DNA of 64,000 nucleotides, taken from positions 321,502 through 385,501 of the forward strand of contig NZ_LMDK01000017.1 of assembly GCF_001425055.1 (NCBI RefSeq), read 5' to 3'. The notes beneath the pieces were generated by a model that had not been told where the DNA came from, did not search any database, and saw nothing but the letters and a program-made list of their open reading frames with translations. A program made the position numbers and the translations under genes. This document shows, one piece after another, positions 16,553 to 24,636 of this stretch. The stretch's first letter is position 1, and each line of letters opens with the position of its first letter. This stretch comes from Pelomonas sp. Root1237 (lineage in GTDB: Bacteria; Pseudomonadota; Gammaproteobacteria; Burkholderiales; Burkholderiaceae_C).

Positions 16553-17073
16553 GGGATGGGCCTGAAGACGATGTTCTGGGGGAGCTGGCCGGGCAGCCAG
16601 GTCAGGCGCACGCCGCTGTCGGAGACCTGCTCGACGCGCCACTGGCCGTCGATGACGTCGCCGCGCTTGGCACTCAGCGCCTTGTTTGGGCCGGTCAGCA
16701 AGGCAACCTCGACCGCCTTGGCGCCCTCGCCTTCGATGACCCGGCCGATCATCTGGTAGGGCGCTGGCGGCGCGACTGGGGGCGGCGGTGGTGCAGCAGC
16801 GACCGGGGCTGGCGCCGGTGGAGGCGGCGGTGGCGGCGGGGGTTGCCAGGCAGCCAGTTGGGACGCGGGGGCCTCGGCCCAGGGTTGGCGGGCGCCGTCC
16901 ACCGGCGCAGGCGCGGCAGAGGTTGGCGAAGCGGTGGCAACCGGGCGACGGGCTGGCGCTGCGACCGGCGTCACGGCCTCGTCATCGGGGCGCGTCGCCA
17001 CCCAGGCCGTCGCGGCCAGCGTCGCGACGAGCGCGCCGCCGAGGGCAAGTTGACGGGGCGACGTCGGCTTCAT
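16549..17073 (-). CDS. Secretion operon inner-membrane protein, GspC/PilP/MshK-like
   Basis: The 174-residue protein has an N-terminal membrane helix (about 8-25), a long low-complexity linker rich in Pro and Ala with an unbroken proline run near residues 78-86, and a C-terminal ~60-residue beta domain starting YQMIGRVIEGEG with LSAKRGDVIDGQWRVE. That is the homology-region fold shared by GspC and PilP, which contacts the N0 domain of the secretin across the periplasm. The ATG at 17073 overlaps the previous stop by 4 bp; a start at 17100 would only add residues inside the previous gene. Its place directly before gspD fits the GspC/PilP role. Confidence 0.78.
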   Translation of the reverse strand: MKPTSPRQLALGGALVATLAATAWVATRPDDEAVTPVAAPARRPVATASPTSAAPAPVDGARQPWAEAPASQLAAWQPPPPPPPPPAPAPVAAAPPPPPVAPPAPYQMIGRVIEGEGAKAVEVALLTGPNKALSAKRGDVIDGQWRVEQVSDSGVRLTWLPGQLPQNIVFRPIP

Positions 17074-17594
17074 GGCGCAGCCCTTCCGTGCAGCGACCAC
17101 TGCAGTTCGGCATCGACATCGGCCGCCATCGGGCTGACACGGCGCAGCTTGACCGAGTCCAGGCTCAGCGCCGGATCATGTTCGAGTGCCGCGGCAATGA
17201 AGCGCCGCACCTGGCCGTAGCTGCCGGTGACCGGCATGGTCACGCGCAGCCGCTCCAGGCCCTCCGACGTGGACAGCCGGTGCTCGGTGCGCGCGCCAAC
17301 GAGGTCCAGGCGGATGCTGAGCTCCAGCAGGTCGGCAAGGCGCTGCTGGCGGCTGCTCGATGGTGGCAGCGTGGCCTGCCATTGCTGCACGCTGACCGGC
17401 GCGGACGCTGCCGCCACGGCGGGACGGGCCTTGGCACGCAGCTCGCGGGCCTCGGTCTGCAACTTGACGGCCTGAGCGTCCCAACGCTGGCTGAGCACGA
17501 CGGCGACCACGGCAAGAACCAATGCCGCCAGGCCGGCCAGACCGGGCCAGCCGAGCGCTTTGACCGGAGCCTTGATGAAGGCGGGCCGCTTCAC
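17070..17594 (-). CDS. Secretion assembly-platform protein, GspM/PilO-like
   Basis: The 174-residue protein starts with the GTG at 17594, which overlaps the preceding stop (GTGA) and has GGAGG 7 bp upstream; the open frame has no better start. It has a short cytoplasmic stretch, one membrane helix (about 16-35), a coiled segment (about 38-60), and a ferredoxin-like periplasmic domain with LELSIRLDLV and ERLRVTMPVTGSYGQVRRFI. The phrase TGSYGQVRRFI is typical of PilO/GspM. It would pair with the protein encoded just upstream (GspL/PilN-like) to form the inner-membrane platform. Confidence 0.8.
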   Translation of the reverse strand: MKRPAFIKAPVKALGWPGLAGLAALVLAVVAVVLSQRWDAQAVKLQTEARELRAKARPAVAAASAPVSVQQWQATLPPSSSRQQRLADLLELSIRLDLVGARTEHRLSTSEGLERLRVTMPVTGSYGQVRRFIAAALEHDPALSLDSVKLRRVSPMAADVDAELQWSLHGRAAP

Positions 17595-18715
17595 GAACCG
17601 CCTCCGGTCGCCACGCGGGCATTGATCTCGAAGCGCTGGCCAACCAGGCCCGTCTCGGCGGCCGAGAAGCGCGACAGCACGACCTGGCGCCAGCCCGGCG
17701 TCGTGCCAAGCTGCTCGGCCAGCTGCAGGGCCAATAACTTGTCGGGCGTCAGGCCTTCCAGGCGCAACTCGCCGCGGCCGGCGCTGGCGTCCATGCCCAG
17801 CCAAGCGATGGTCTTGGCCTCAGCGCCCGCGGTCTCGACACGGGTCAGCAGTGGCTCCCAGGGCATGGCCAGCAAGGCGCGGGCTTCATTGGCCGAGCGG
17901 TTCTCGGCCGGTTCGGCGCGGCCGCGCGCGGCGGGCTTGGGTACCGATGCCGGCCGCAGCGTGGCGACGCGGTCGCGCGCGGCCTGGGCGACGTCGAGGC
18001 CTCGATGGCTGTCCACCGCGCTCCATGCGGCCGTGGCCAGCACCAGAGCGCCGGTTGCGGCCAGCGGCCAGGCCAAGGGCGAGCGGCCGCTGCGCGGCAG
18101 GAAATCAGGCTGCGGCGTGACGGGGCCGGGCTGGGGAATGAGTTCGTCGGCGGGCGTGCCGACGGCGAGAGGCGCGTCGCCACCGAGATCGGTGATCTGC
18201 TGTACGCGGCGCGACTGCAGGCCGGTGACACGGCCGCGGTCGAGCTGGATGACGACCGAAACATCGCCCTCATGCCAGACAGCACGGCCCGAGCCGGCGC
18301 GCGTCGCGGCCGGTAGCGAGGCCAGCCAAGCAGCCCAGGCCGGCCGCACGGCGGCGAGGCGCACATTCGCAGTCTCGGCCTGGGTGCGCAGTGCGGCCAG
18401 GTCCAGCCCATGCAGAGCGGACGCGCCAGCCGTCTCGCCCAGCTTCCAAGGCGCAATCGCAAAGCGTTGCGCAGCGCTGCCGAAGTAATGGGCGAACTGC
18501 TGCTGGGCATAGGCCTGCACGGCGTCCAGATCGGCCAGCGGCAAGCACGGCTCGGTAACCAGCTCGTGCAGGGCCCGCGCGCTGACGACCACCTCCACGG
18601 CCGTGCCCGGCAGATCGCGGCACCAGGCCGCGAACTCGTCCCCGCCGGGCGTGACGAAGAGCCGCCGCGGCTTGGCCAGGCGTGCGGCGATTTGCCGGCG
18701 CAGGCGCTCACTCAT
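17591..18715 (-). CDS. Secretion assembly-platform protein, GspL/PilN-like
   Basis: The 374-residue protein has a cytoplasmic part of about 210 residues with weak actin-like (GspL/PilM) character, a membrane helix (about 216-235, PLAATGALVLATAAWSAV), a linker and a C-terminal periplasmic ferredoxin-like domain (about 280-370). That layout is a single-chain GspL rather than separate PilM and PilN. It would bind the ATPase GspE on the cytoplasmic side and the GspM/PilO-like protein in the membrane. The ATG at 18715 lies just inside the end of gspE (8-bp overlap); a GTG four codons earlier is possible. Sequence similarity to named families is low, so the call rests on topology and position. Confidence 0.72.
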   Translation of the reverse strand: MSERLRRQIAARLAKPRRLFVTPGGDEFAAWCRDLPGTAVEVVVSARALHELVTEPCLPLADLDAVQAYAQQQFAHYFGSAAQRFAIAPWKLGETAGASALHGLDLAALRTQAETANVRLAAVRPAWAAWLASLPAATRAGSGRAVWHEGDVSVVIQLDRGRVTGLQSRRVQQITDLGGDAPLAVGTPADELIPQPGPVTPQPDFLPRSGRSPLAWPLAATGALVLATAAWSAVDSHRGLDVAQAARDRVATLRPASVPKPAARGRAEPAENRSANEARALLAMPWEPLLTRVETAGAEAKTIAWLGMDASAGRGELRLEGLTPDKLLALQLAEQLGTTPGWRQVVLSRFSAAETGLVGQRFEINARVATGGGS

Positions 18716-20219
18716 CGAGGGTGACACGTTCCAGCTCCTCGAAAGTGGTGTCGCCGCGGCAGACCGCCGCCAGCGCCATCTCGCGCAGCGACTTCATGCC
18801 GCGGGCCTTGGCGGCCGCCTTGATCTCGGACATCGGCGCGCGCGCGGCAATCAGGTCGCGCAGGCCGTCGTCGAGCTTGAGCAACTCAGCCACCGCGCGC
18901 CGGCCTTTGTAGCCGGTGCCGCGGCAGTGGCCGCAGCCCTCGCCCTTCAGGAAGTTGCCGTTGATGACGCCATGTCTTGTCAGGGTCGCGGCATCGGGCG
19001 TGAACGGCCGGGCGCAGTGCTTGCACGTCAGGCGTACGAGCCGCTGGGCCAGCACGGCGTTCAGCGCCGAGACCACGTTGTAGAGATCCAGCCCCATGTG
19101 CATGAAGCGGCCGATGACATCAAACGCGTTGTTCGCATGCACGGTGCTGAACACCAGATGGCCTGTCAGCGCGGCCTGCACGGCGATCTGCGCCGTCTCG
19201 GCATCGCGGATCTCGCCGACCATGACGCGATCCGGATCGTGGCGCAGGATGGAGCGCAGGCCGCGCGAGAAGGTCAAGCCCTTCTTCTCGTTGACCGGGA
19301 TCTGCACCACACCGCTGAGCTGGTACTCGACCGGGTCTTCAATCGTGATGATCTTGTCGGCGCCGGTGTGGATCTCGGCCAGCGTCGCATACAGCGTCGT
19401 CGTCTTGCCGGAGCCCGTGGGGCCGGTGACCAGCAGCATGCCGTGGGGCTGGCGGGCCTGGTGGCGGATGGCGGCGCGCTCGTCGTCGCCAAAGCCCAGC
19501 GAATCGAGCGTCAACGCGCCGGCGCGGGCGATGGCTGCACGGTCCAGGATGCGGATGACGGCGTCCTCGCCGAACACGCTGGGCATGATGCTCAGGCGGA
19601 AGTCGATCTCGCGGCCCTGCACGCGCAGCTTGAAGCGGCCGTCCTGTGGCAGGCGGCGCTCGCCGATGTCGAGCTCGGCCATGACTTTCAGGCGTGACAC
19701 CAGCTGCTCGGCCACCTGCGGGCTCTCGACCTGCCGCACCACGGCCATGACCCCGTCGACGCGGAAACGGATCATGGCGCCACGGGCCGTGCATTCGATG
19801 TGGATGTCCGACGCCGTGTCCTGAAGCGCGTCGTAGATGGTGGCGTTGAGCAGGCGCACGACGGGGCTGGCCTGCTCGCTCAGCGCCAGCGCCGACAGCT
19901 CCTCGGTGTGGTCTTCAATGGTGGTCAGCGCATCCTCGACGTCAGACAGCGCGCGGAAGTCGGCCTCGCCGGCGCCCAGGAAATGGGTCACCGCTTCGGT
20001 CGACGCACGCTGCCAACCCACCGGCGCGTTGAGACGCGACTCGACGCTCTGCAGCAGCATCGCGTCCTCATCGCGCTCGGCAAGCAGCACGCGCCTGTCG
20101 TCGGCGCCCACGGCCAGCACGGCACGCCAGCGCTGGGCCTGGGCTTGCGGCCACTGCTCGAAGTCCAGGTGCCAGGGGCCTTGCTCGGCCGGCAGCCAAT
20201 CCGCCAGTGAAGTCGTCAT
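18708..20219 (-). CDS. gspE: Type II secretion / type IV pilus-type assembly ATPase GspE
   Basis: The 503-residue cytoplasmic ATPase drives pseudopilus growth. It has a divergent N-terminal domain (1-110), the linker and NTD typical of GspE (ASDIHIECTARGAMIRFRVDGV), Walker A GPTGSGKTT (266-274), the Asp box TIEDPVEYQL, Walker B LRHDPDRVMVGEIRD, the His box TGHLVFSTVHANNA, and a zinc site made of CKHC and CGHC in the C-terminal part. The tetracysteine is typical of GspE/PilB but not PilT, so the protein is an extension ATPase. It overlaps gspF by 4 bp and the GspL-like gene by 8 bp. Confidence 0.95.
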   Translation of the reverse strand: MTTSLADWLPAEQGPWHLDFEQWPQAQAQRWRAVLAVGADDRRVLLAERDEDAMLLQSVESRLNAPVGWQRASTEAVTHFLGAGEADFRALSDVEDALTTIEDHTEELSALALSEQASPVVRLLNATIYDALQDTASDIHIECTARGAMIRFRVDGVMAVVRQVESPQVAEQLVSRLKVMAELDIGERRLPQDGRFKLRVQGREIDFRLSIMPSVFGEDAVIRILDRAAIARAGALTLDSLGFGDDERAAIRHQARQPHGMLLVTGPTGSGKTTTLYATLAEIHTGADKIITIEDPVEYQLSGVVQIPVNEKKGLTFSRGLRSILRHDPDRVMVGEIRDAETAQIAVQAALTGHLVFSTVHANNAFDVIGRFMHMGLDLYNVVSALNAVLAQRLVRLTCKHCARPFTPDAATLTRHGVINGNFLKGEGCGHCRGTGYKGRRAVAELLKLDDGLRDLIAARAPMSEIKAAAKARGMKSLREMALAAVCRGDTTFEELERVTLDE

Positions 20220-21415
20220 TGGACCTGCTCCACCAGCTGGAAGATCGGCAAGTACATCAGCACGATGATCCCGCCGATCAGCACGCCCATGATCAGCATC
20301 AGCGCCGGGTTGACGAGGCGGGACAGCAGGTCGGTCAGCCGCGCTGCCTCTTCGTCGTGGAAGGCGGCGGCGCGCTCCAGCATGGCCGCCACCTCGCCGC
20401 TGCGCTCACCCACGCGCAGCATGCGTCGGGCCACCGGCGTGGCCAGGTCCTGCGAGTCAAAGGCGGCCGACAGCCGCTCGCCGCGCTCGATCTGCGCCGC
20501 TGCAGCCTGCACGGCAGCGCGCCAGGGTGCCGCGACCACGTCGACCACGATGCGCAGCGCCGCCAGCGCCGGCACGCCCGAGGCCAGCAGCATGGCCAGC
20601 GACCGATACAGCCGTGCCAGCGCCAGCACGCGCAGCCGCGGGCCCAGGCCGGGCAGCGTCCACAGCGCGGCCTGGGCGCGCTGGCGCACGATGGGCTGGC
20701 GCAGCAGCGTGAAGATCGCAAAGCCCACGGCTGCGATCCCGCCGATGACGAGGCCGGGATGCGCGCCGGCCGTCTGGCCGAACTCGATCAACACACGCGA
20801 AGCCCACGGCAGGTCGGCGCTGGTCTGCTCCAGGATGCCGGCAAAGCGCGGCAGCACGTAGAGCAGCAGGAAAAGAATGACGAGGGAGCCGACACCGAGC
20901 AGCATCAGCGGATAGACCAGGGCCGCGACGAGGCGCGAGCGCAGCGCATCGACCCAGGCCAGGTAGCGTGCATGCTGGGCCAGCGCGGTCGACAGCTGGC
21001 CGGTCTTCTCGTTGGCCGCGACGATGGCGCAGATCAGCTCATCAAAGGCCTGCGGCTGCTGGCGCAGCGCGACCGACAGCGGCTGGCCCTGCTCGATCTG
21101 GGTGGTGACGGCGTCCAGCGCCGCGCGCACGCCGGGCTGGCCTTCCTTCTCGCGCAGCGTGCTCAGCGCTTCCAGCAGGGCGATGCCGGCGTCCAGCAGC
21201 ACGGCCAGTTCCTGGCTGAAGAGCTGCAGGGGGAATTTGCTGTTGCGGCGCCAGGGCTTGGCGCTCTCGGTCGCGGCAGCGATCTCGCGCACCTCCAGCA
21301 CATGCTGGGGCGACACGCCCAGCACGGCAGCGACGGCGGCGCGGTCGGGCGCCTCCACGCGCTCGGTGCTGACGGCACCCGCGCGCAGTACGCGAGTCTG
21401 GAAAACTGCCATCAC
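20216..21415 (-). CDS. gspF: Type II secretion inner-membrane platform protein GspF
   Basis: The 399-residue polytopic protein has the duplicated GspF domain: first repeat about 65-190 (FSQELAVLLDAGIALLEAL and NEKTGQL), membrane helices near 168-190 and 215-240, second repeat about 265-395 (YRSLAMLLASGVPALAAL, GERSGEVAAMLERAA), and a last helix at ~372-392. The first ~60 residues match the variable N-terminal domain. GspF is the rotor-like partner of the ATPase. The start at 21415 overlaps the gspG stop by 4 bp. Confidence 0.93.
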   Translation of the reverse strand: MMAVFQTRVLRAGAVSTERVEAPDRAAVAAVLGVSPQHVLEVREIAAATESAKPWRRNSKFPLQLFSQELAVLLDAGIALLEALSTLREKEGQPGVRAALDAVTTQIEQGQPLSVALRQQPQAFDELICAIVAANEKTGQLSTALAQHARYLAWVDALRSRLVAALVYPLMLLGVGSLVILFLLLYVLPRFAGILEQTSADLPWASRVLIEFGQTAGAHPGLVIGGIAAVGFAIFTLLRQPIVRQRAQAALWTLPGLGPRLRVLALARLYRSLAMLLASGVPALAALRIVVDVVAAPWRAAVQAAAAQIERGERLSAAFDSQDLATPVARRMLRVGERSGEVAAMLERAAAFHDEEAARLTDLLSRLVNPALMLIMGVLIGGIIVLMYLPIFQLVEQVQ

Positions 21416-21834
21416 CAGGAGGTGAGGTCGGCGTCCTCACCCTCGCCGCCGGGGCGGCCGTCCTTGCCGAAGCTCAGCAGGTCGTATTCGCCATGCTCGC
21501 CGGGGCTGCGGTATTGGTATTCGTTGCCCCAGGGGTCCTTGGGCACGGCCTTGGACAGGTAGGGGCCGGCCCACTTGGGCTCGTCGGCCGGCTTGGTCAC
21601 CAGCACGGCCAGGCCCTGATCGGTGCTGGGGTAGCGGCCGACATCCAGGCGGTACTGGTCCAGCGATTTGGTCAGCGCGTCGATCTGGGCGCGGGTCGCC
21701 TTGACCTCGCTCTTGCCGATCTGGCCGAAGAACTTCGGGCCGACATAACCGGCCAGCAGGCCGATGATGACCATGACAACCAGCAGTTCAAGCAGGGTGA
21801 AGCCGCGCGGGCGGGCAGAAAAGGGGCGGGACAT
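21412..21834 (-). CDS. gspG: Major pseudopilin GspG
   Basis: The 140-residue prepilin has a leader MSRPFSARPRG, then FTLLELLVVMVIIGLLAGYVGPKFFG with Glu at +5. It has the full major-pseudopilin signature: LDQYRLDVGRYPSTDQGLAVL, WAGPYLSKAVPKDPWGNEYQY, and the C-terminal calcium-site region SFGKDGRPGGEGEDADLTSW. It is the first gene of the ten-gene operon. The ATG at 21834 was chosen for the standard leader; the frame stays open far upstream, but only inside the next gene. The 91-bp gap up to the TIGR03790 gene (21835-21925) probably holds the operon promoter; I found no clear consensus. Confidence 0.96.
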   Translation of the reverse strand: MSRPFSARPRGFTLLELLVVMVIIGLLAGYVGPKFFGQIGKSEVKATRAQIDALTKSLDQYRLDVGRYPSTDQGLAVLVTKPADEPKWAGPYLSKAVPKDPWGNEYQYRSPGEHGEYDLLSFGKDGRPGGEGEDADLTSW

Positions 21835-21925
21835 GGTCGGGCAGGGTACAGCGGGAGGGCGACTGTTCAACGGCGGGCGCCGCAGGGCAATCGGGATTTG
21901 ACCGACCCGCATTCTCAGGGGCCGC

Positions 21926-23308
21926 TCACGAGGACTGGGCCAGCGTACAGGTATTGCCGGCGTTGTCCGTGCAGGGGCCTTGCCAGCGGATGCGTGTCGC
22001 CGCGGTCGGCGGCAGCGGTGCGCGGCCGTCCAGGGTCTGGCCCCGTACGCCGGTGAAGCTGGCCAGCGTCGTCCAGGTTGAGCCCTGCAGGTATTGCAGG
22101 CTGTAGCGACTGCCCGGCCGCAGGCTTCGTGTCTTGATCTGGTATTCGCCGGCGACGATGGCAAAACTGGGCGTATCGCGGAAGGGCTGGGCCAGCGGCT
22201 CGCCGACAAACAGCCCCTGCCCCGGCCACTGCACCGCCTTCCAGTAGGCCTCGACGGCCGTCGCGCCGCGCCAGTACTGGTCGATGAGGACCGAGGCGCG
22301 CGAGAACTTCTGCTGCAGGTTGCAGGGCTCCTCCACCGTGCCGTAGCTGGCGGTTGCACCCGCGTCCAGCCAGGCCGTGATGGGCATCTGGCCGCCGCCC
22401 GAGGGCAGCACGCCGCCCGTTGAGGTCAGCGTGTCGGCCAGGGCACCGGCGCGGAATTGCAGCGACGACAGATTGGCGACGCTGCTCAACCCCGTCAGGT
22501 AGAACAGCATGCCGCTCTTGCCGGACAGCGCATTGGCGCTGGCCGGGCCGGCGCTGTTGTCGACATAGTTCAGCGCCAGGGCGCCGCTCCAGGCCGCCGG
22601 CAGGCCGGCGAAATCGTTCCAGCGCGCGCTGCGGTCGTCGTCCGTCGTGCGCACCAGCCAGCCCTCGCCGGCTGGCCGGCTGCCATCGGCCGCAACGCCG
22701 CGGTTGATCAGCGCCTGGGCGGCCGCCAGCGTGCGTGCACCCAGCAGCATGGAGGGGCGCATCTGCAATTCGGCTTGCGGCCGGCGCGCCTCGCTGTCGT
22801 AGAGCGGCGAGGCGGCCGTGTTCGCGCAGGCCTCGGTCAATGGGCTGGGGTTGCAGTAGCGCGTGTCAAAACCGAAAGCCATCGCGCTGGTGACGCCCAT
22901 GCTGCAGGCGCCAGTGACCCGGCTGGGGGCAGCCCAGGTCAGCAGCGTGGCCTGGATACCGGCCGGCAATCTGGCATCGATGTCGGATTTCAACAACGCA
23001 AAGTCGGCCGCGGAAATCGCGTCCTGGGCTGTATTAACCCTTACGCGGATCAGATTCGCCGCCGGCACGCCACGCGCTGCCAGATAGGCGGCGCCGACGG
23101 CCTCGCTGAGGACATCACCCTCGGCCACGATGACGGCCACGTCGGCCGGCGTCAGGCCGTTGGCGGGCAGGGCCAGCGTCAAGGTCTGCCCCATGCCACC
23201 ACCCCCGCCGCCGTCCCCTCCCGTGCCGCCGCCTCCGCCGCCGCAGGCACTCAGCAAAGTCATCAACAACGGCGGCAGCAAGCGGTTCAAAGGGCTCATG
23301 GGGGCCAT
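21926..23308 (-). CDS. TIGR03790-family uncharacterised lipoprotein
   Basis: The 460-residue protein has a lipoprotein signal (LLMTLLSAC, Cys22) followed by a glycine-rich spacer of about 17 residues. The domain that follows has the phrase DVAVIVAEGDVLSEAVGAAYLAARGVP and later MLFYLTGLSSV and VEAYWKAVQWPGQGLFVGEP, which I recognise as the TIGR03790 family: scattered among bacteria, usually one copy per genome, function unknown. The C-terminal ~90 residues look like a separate beta-sandwich. Start codons at 23308 and 23299 are both possible. It lies 91 bp upstream of gspG in the same direction, so it may be an accessory or a substrate of the secretion system (inference). Confidence 0.78.
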   Translation of the reverse strand: MAPMSPLNRLLPPLLMTLLSACGGGGGGTGGDGGGGGGMGQTLTLALPANGLTPADVAVIVAEGDVLSEAVGAAYLAARGVPAANLIRVRVNTAQDAISAADFALLKSDIDARLPAGIQATLLTWAAPSRVTGACSMGVTSAMAFGFDTRYCNPSPLTEACANTAASPLYDSEARRPQAELQMRPSMLLGARTLAAAQALINRGVAADGSRPAGEGWLVRTTDDDRSARWNDFAGLPAAWSGALALNYVDNSAGPASANALSGKSGMLFYLTGLSSVANLSSLQFRAGALADTLTSTGGVLPSGGGQMPITAWLDAGATASYGTVEEPCNLQQKFSRASVLIDQYWRGATAVEAYWKAVQWPGQGLFVGEPLAQPFRDTPSFAIVAGEYQIKTRSLRPGSRYSLQYLQGSTWTTLASFTGVRGQTLDGRAPLPPTAATRIRWQGPCTDNAGNTCTLAQSS

Positions 23309-23337
23309 TCTTGCAGCGCAGGTCGACCGTTAGTTGC

Positions 23338-23363
23338 GCACAATTTTGGTGCCTGCCCGCACC
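23338..23363. promoter_or_regulatory. NtrC-like palindrome overlapping a sigma-54-like -24/-12 element
   Basis: GCAC-N7-GTGC (23338-23352) fits the NtrC consensus, and GGTGC/GCACC (23348-23363) forms a second overlapping repeat. On the minus strand the same bases read AGGCACC-AAAA-TTGTGC, near the sigma-54 consensus (GG at 23353/23352; G at 23341, but T instead of C next to it). If used as a promoter, transcription would start near 23328, about 20 bp before the TIGR03790 gene. Either reading is inference. Confidence 0.4.
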
Positions 23364-23537
23364 TTTCGCGGCCAGAGAACCCGGGCTTACCCCAGTGTCG
23401 TGCACCGTGGCGGGGCAATACATTTTCAGCACTCGACGCGGTTCCGGGCTCTGGTTCAGGACCGCCGGGCGGGTTGTGAGGAGACAAGACAAGCGCCAAG
23501 CGCACATGGTTGCTTCGTAACCCCGAAGACAATCCAC
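23364..23537 (+). other. Gene-less leader with ribosome-binding sequence before a strong terminator
   Basis: No credible protein is encoded here. The stretch contains GAGGAGACAAGAC (about 23480-23492), which looks like a strong ribosome-binding leader, but the next ATG (about 23506) opens a frame of only four codons ending TAA. Weak hairpins such as GGTTG/TAACC are present. It could be the remains of a deleted gene or a small RNA reading into the terminator at 23538. Confidence 0.35.
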
Positions 23538-23572
23538 CGGCCACCAAGGCACCCCTTGGTGGCCGTTTTCTT
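23538..23572 (+). terminator. Strong Rho-independent terminator with no obvious gene
   Basis: A perfect 12-bp stem (23538-23549 with 23554-23565), loop CACC, is followed by TTTTCTTT on the plus strand. There is no plus-strand gene for more than 15 kb upstream, so the terminated transcript must start in 23309-23537. Confidence 0.85.
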
Positions 23573-23585
23573 TGTGGGGCCGAAG

Positions 23586-23798
23586 GCCCCTCGCCTGGTC
23601 TCGCACGCTGAACGCGGCGTGCCCAGTCGGTCTTGCAGACCGCGCTGCGGCAGTGCCGCAGCTCTTCGGCAGGCACATCACGCCCACTGGGCGTAATGTG
23701 TCCGGCCTCAGCCCCCGAGGGGACAGCGATGCTTGCGGCATCGAGCCGCAAGCACATCGCCAGACGGGCCGGCTTGGGAGCGGCCCGGCGCTCAGCCC
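23586..23798 (-). repeat. Dispersed hairpin repeat, copy B (long form, inverted)
   Basis: The reverse complement matches copy D nearly throughout, including the middle section missing from copies A and C (blocks GACACAT, GCCCAGTGGGC, ATGTGCCTGCCGAAG, GCAAGACCGAC). The hairpin is GCTTGCGGC-ATCGA-GCCGCAAGC. A GGGGCC/GGCCCC hairpin (23576-23590) abuts its edge. It fills most of the space between the terminator and the TSUP gene. Confidence 0.85.
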
Positions 23799-23838
23799 GA
23801 GGAGTACACGACGGCCGCGTCGATGATGAAATTCATAC

Positions 23839-24600
23839 ATGCTTGAACTTGCTACCGTTGCACTCGCCTCCCTGCTCGCAGGCTTCATCGACGCGGTGGC
23901 CGGCGGCGGCGGCCTGGTGCTGGTGCCGGCGCTGTTCAGCACCTTCCCCAATGCCGCGCCCGCCACGCTGCTGGGCACGAACAAGGGCGCGTCGGTCTGG
24001 GGAACGGGCTGGGCGACGCTGCAATACGTGAAGCGGGTCGACCTGCCCTGGAAGCGCCTGATGCCGGCGGCGGTGCTTGCCGGCGTGGGCAGCTTCGCCG
24101 GTGCCTGGGTCCTGACCCTCGTCAGCGCCGACGGCCTGCGCAAGGCCCTGCCGCTGGTGCTGGCGGCGGTGCTGATCTACACCCTGGCCAAGAAGGACCT
24201 CGGCCGCGAGCACACACCGCGTTTCACGGGCCGTGCCGAGGCGCTGGTGGCCGGCGGCATCGCGCTGGCCGTGGGCTTCTACGACGGTTTCTTCGGGCCC
24301 GGCACGGGCAGCTTCTTCGTCTTCCTGTTCGTGCGGCTGCTGGGTTACGACTTCCTGCACGCCTCGGCGACGGCCAAGCTGATGAACCTGCTGACGAATG
24401 CGTTCGCGATCGCCCTGTTCGTCAGCAAGGGCCACATCTGGTGGCAGGTCGCGGCGGTGATGGCGGTAACCAACGTGGCGGGCAGCCTGCTCGGCACCCG
24501 GCTGGCCCTGAAACATGGCGCCGGCTTCGTGCGCGGCGTCTTTGTCATCGTCGTCGGCGCTCTCATCCTCAAAACAGCCTGGGACGCCTTCTTCCGCTGA
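23839..24600 (+). CDS. TSUP family (TauE/SafE, former DUF81) membrane permease
   Basis: The 253-residue protein has about eight membrane helices and the two family repeats: N-terminal GFIDAVAGGGGLVLVPAL with LGTNK, and central GFYDGFFGPGTGSFF with ASATAKLMN. These paired glycine-rich motifs mark the TSUP family, which moves sulfur-containing anions or organic acids; the substrate here is unknown. The start at 23839 gives the usual N terminus. No good ribosome-binding site is seen, and the region upstream is copy B of the repeat, so its natural leader may have been displaced. The HDOD gene follows 36 bp downstream. Confidence 0.9.
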   Translation: MLELATVALASLLAGFIDAVAGGGGLVLVPALFSTFPNAAPATLLGTNKGASVWGTGWATLQYVKRVDLPWKRLMPAAVLAGVGSFAGAWVLTLVSADGLRKALPLVLAAVLIYTLAKKDLGREHTPRFTGRAEALVAGGIALAVGFYDGFFGPGTGSFFVFLFVRLLGYDFLHASATAKLMNLLTNAFAIALFVSKGHIWWQVAAVMAVTNVAGSLLGTRLALKHGAGFVRGVFVIVVGALILKTAWDAFFR

Positions 24601-24636
24601 TCTACCATCAAGCATTCCCTAGCGCCCTTATTCACC

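Noticed and set aside
16790-16850. Short tandem repeat of CGG-like triplets
   Set aside because: It is simply the coding sequence of the proline-rich linker of the GspC/PilP-like protein.
23415-23450. Sigma-54 promoter on the plus strand (GTGGCGGGGCAATACA)
   Set aside because: The GG and GC elements are not correctly spaced, so the match is not convincing.
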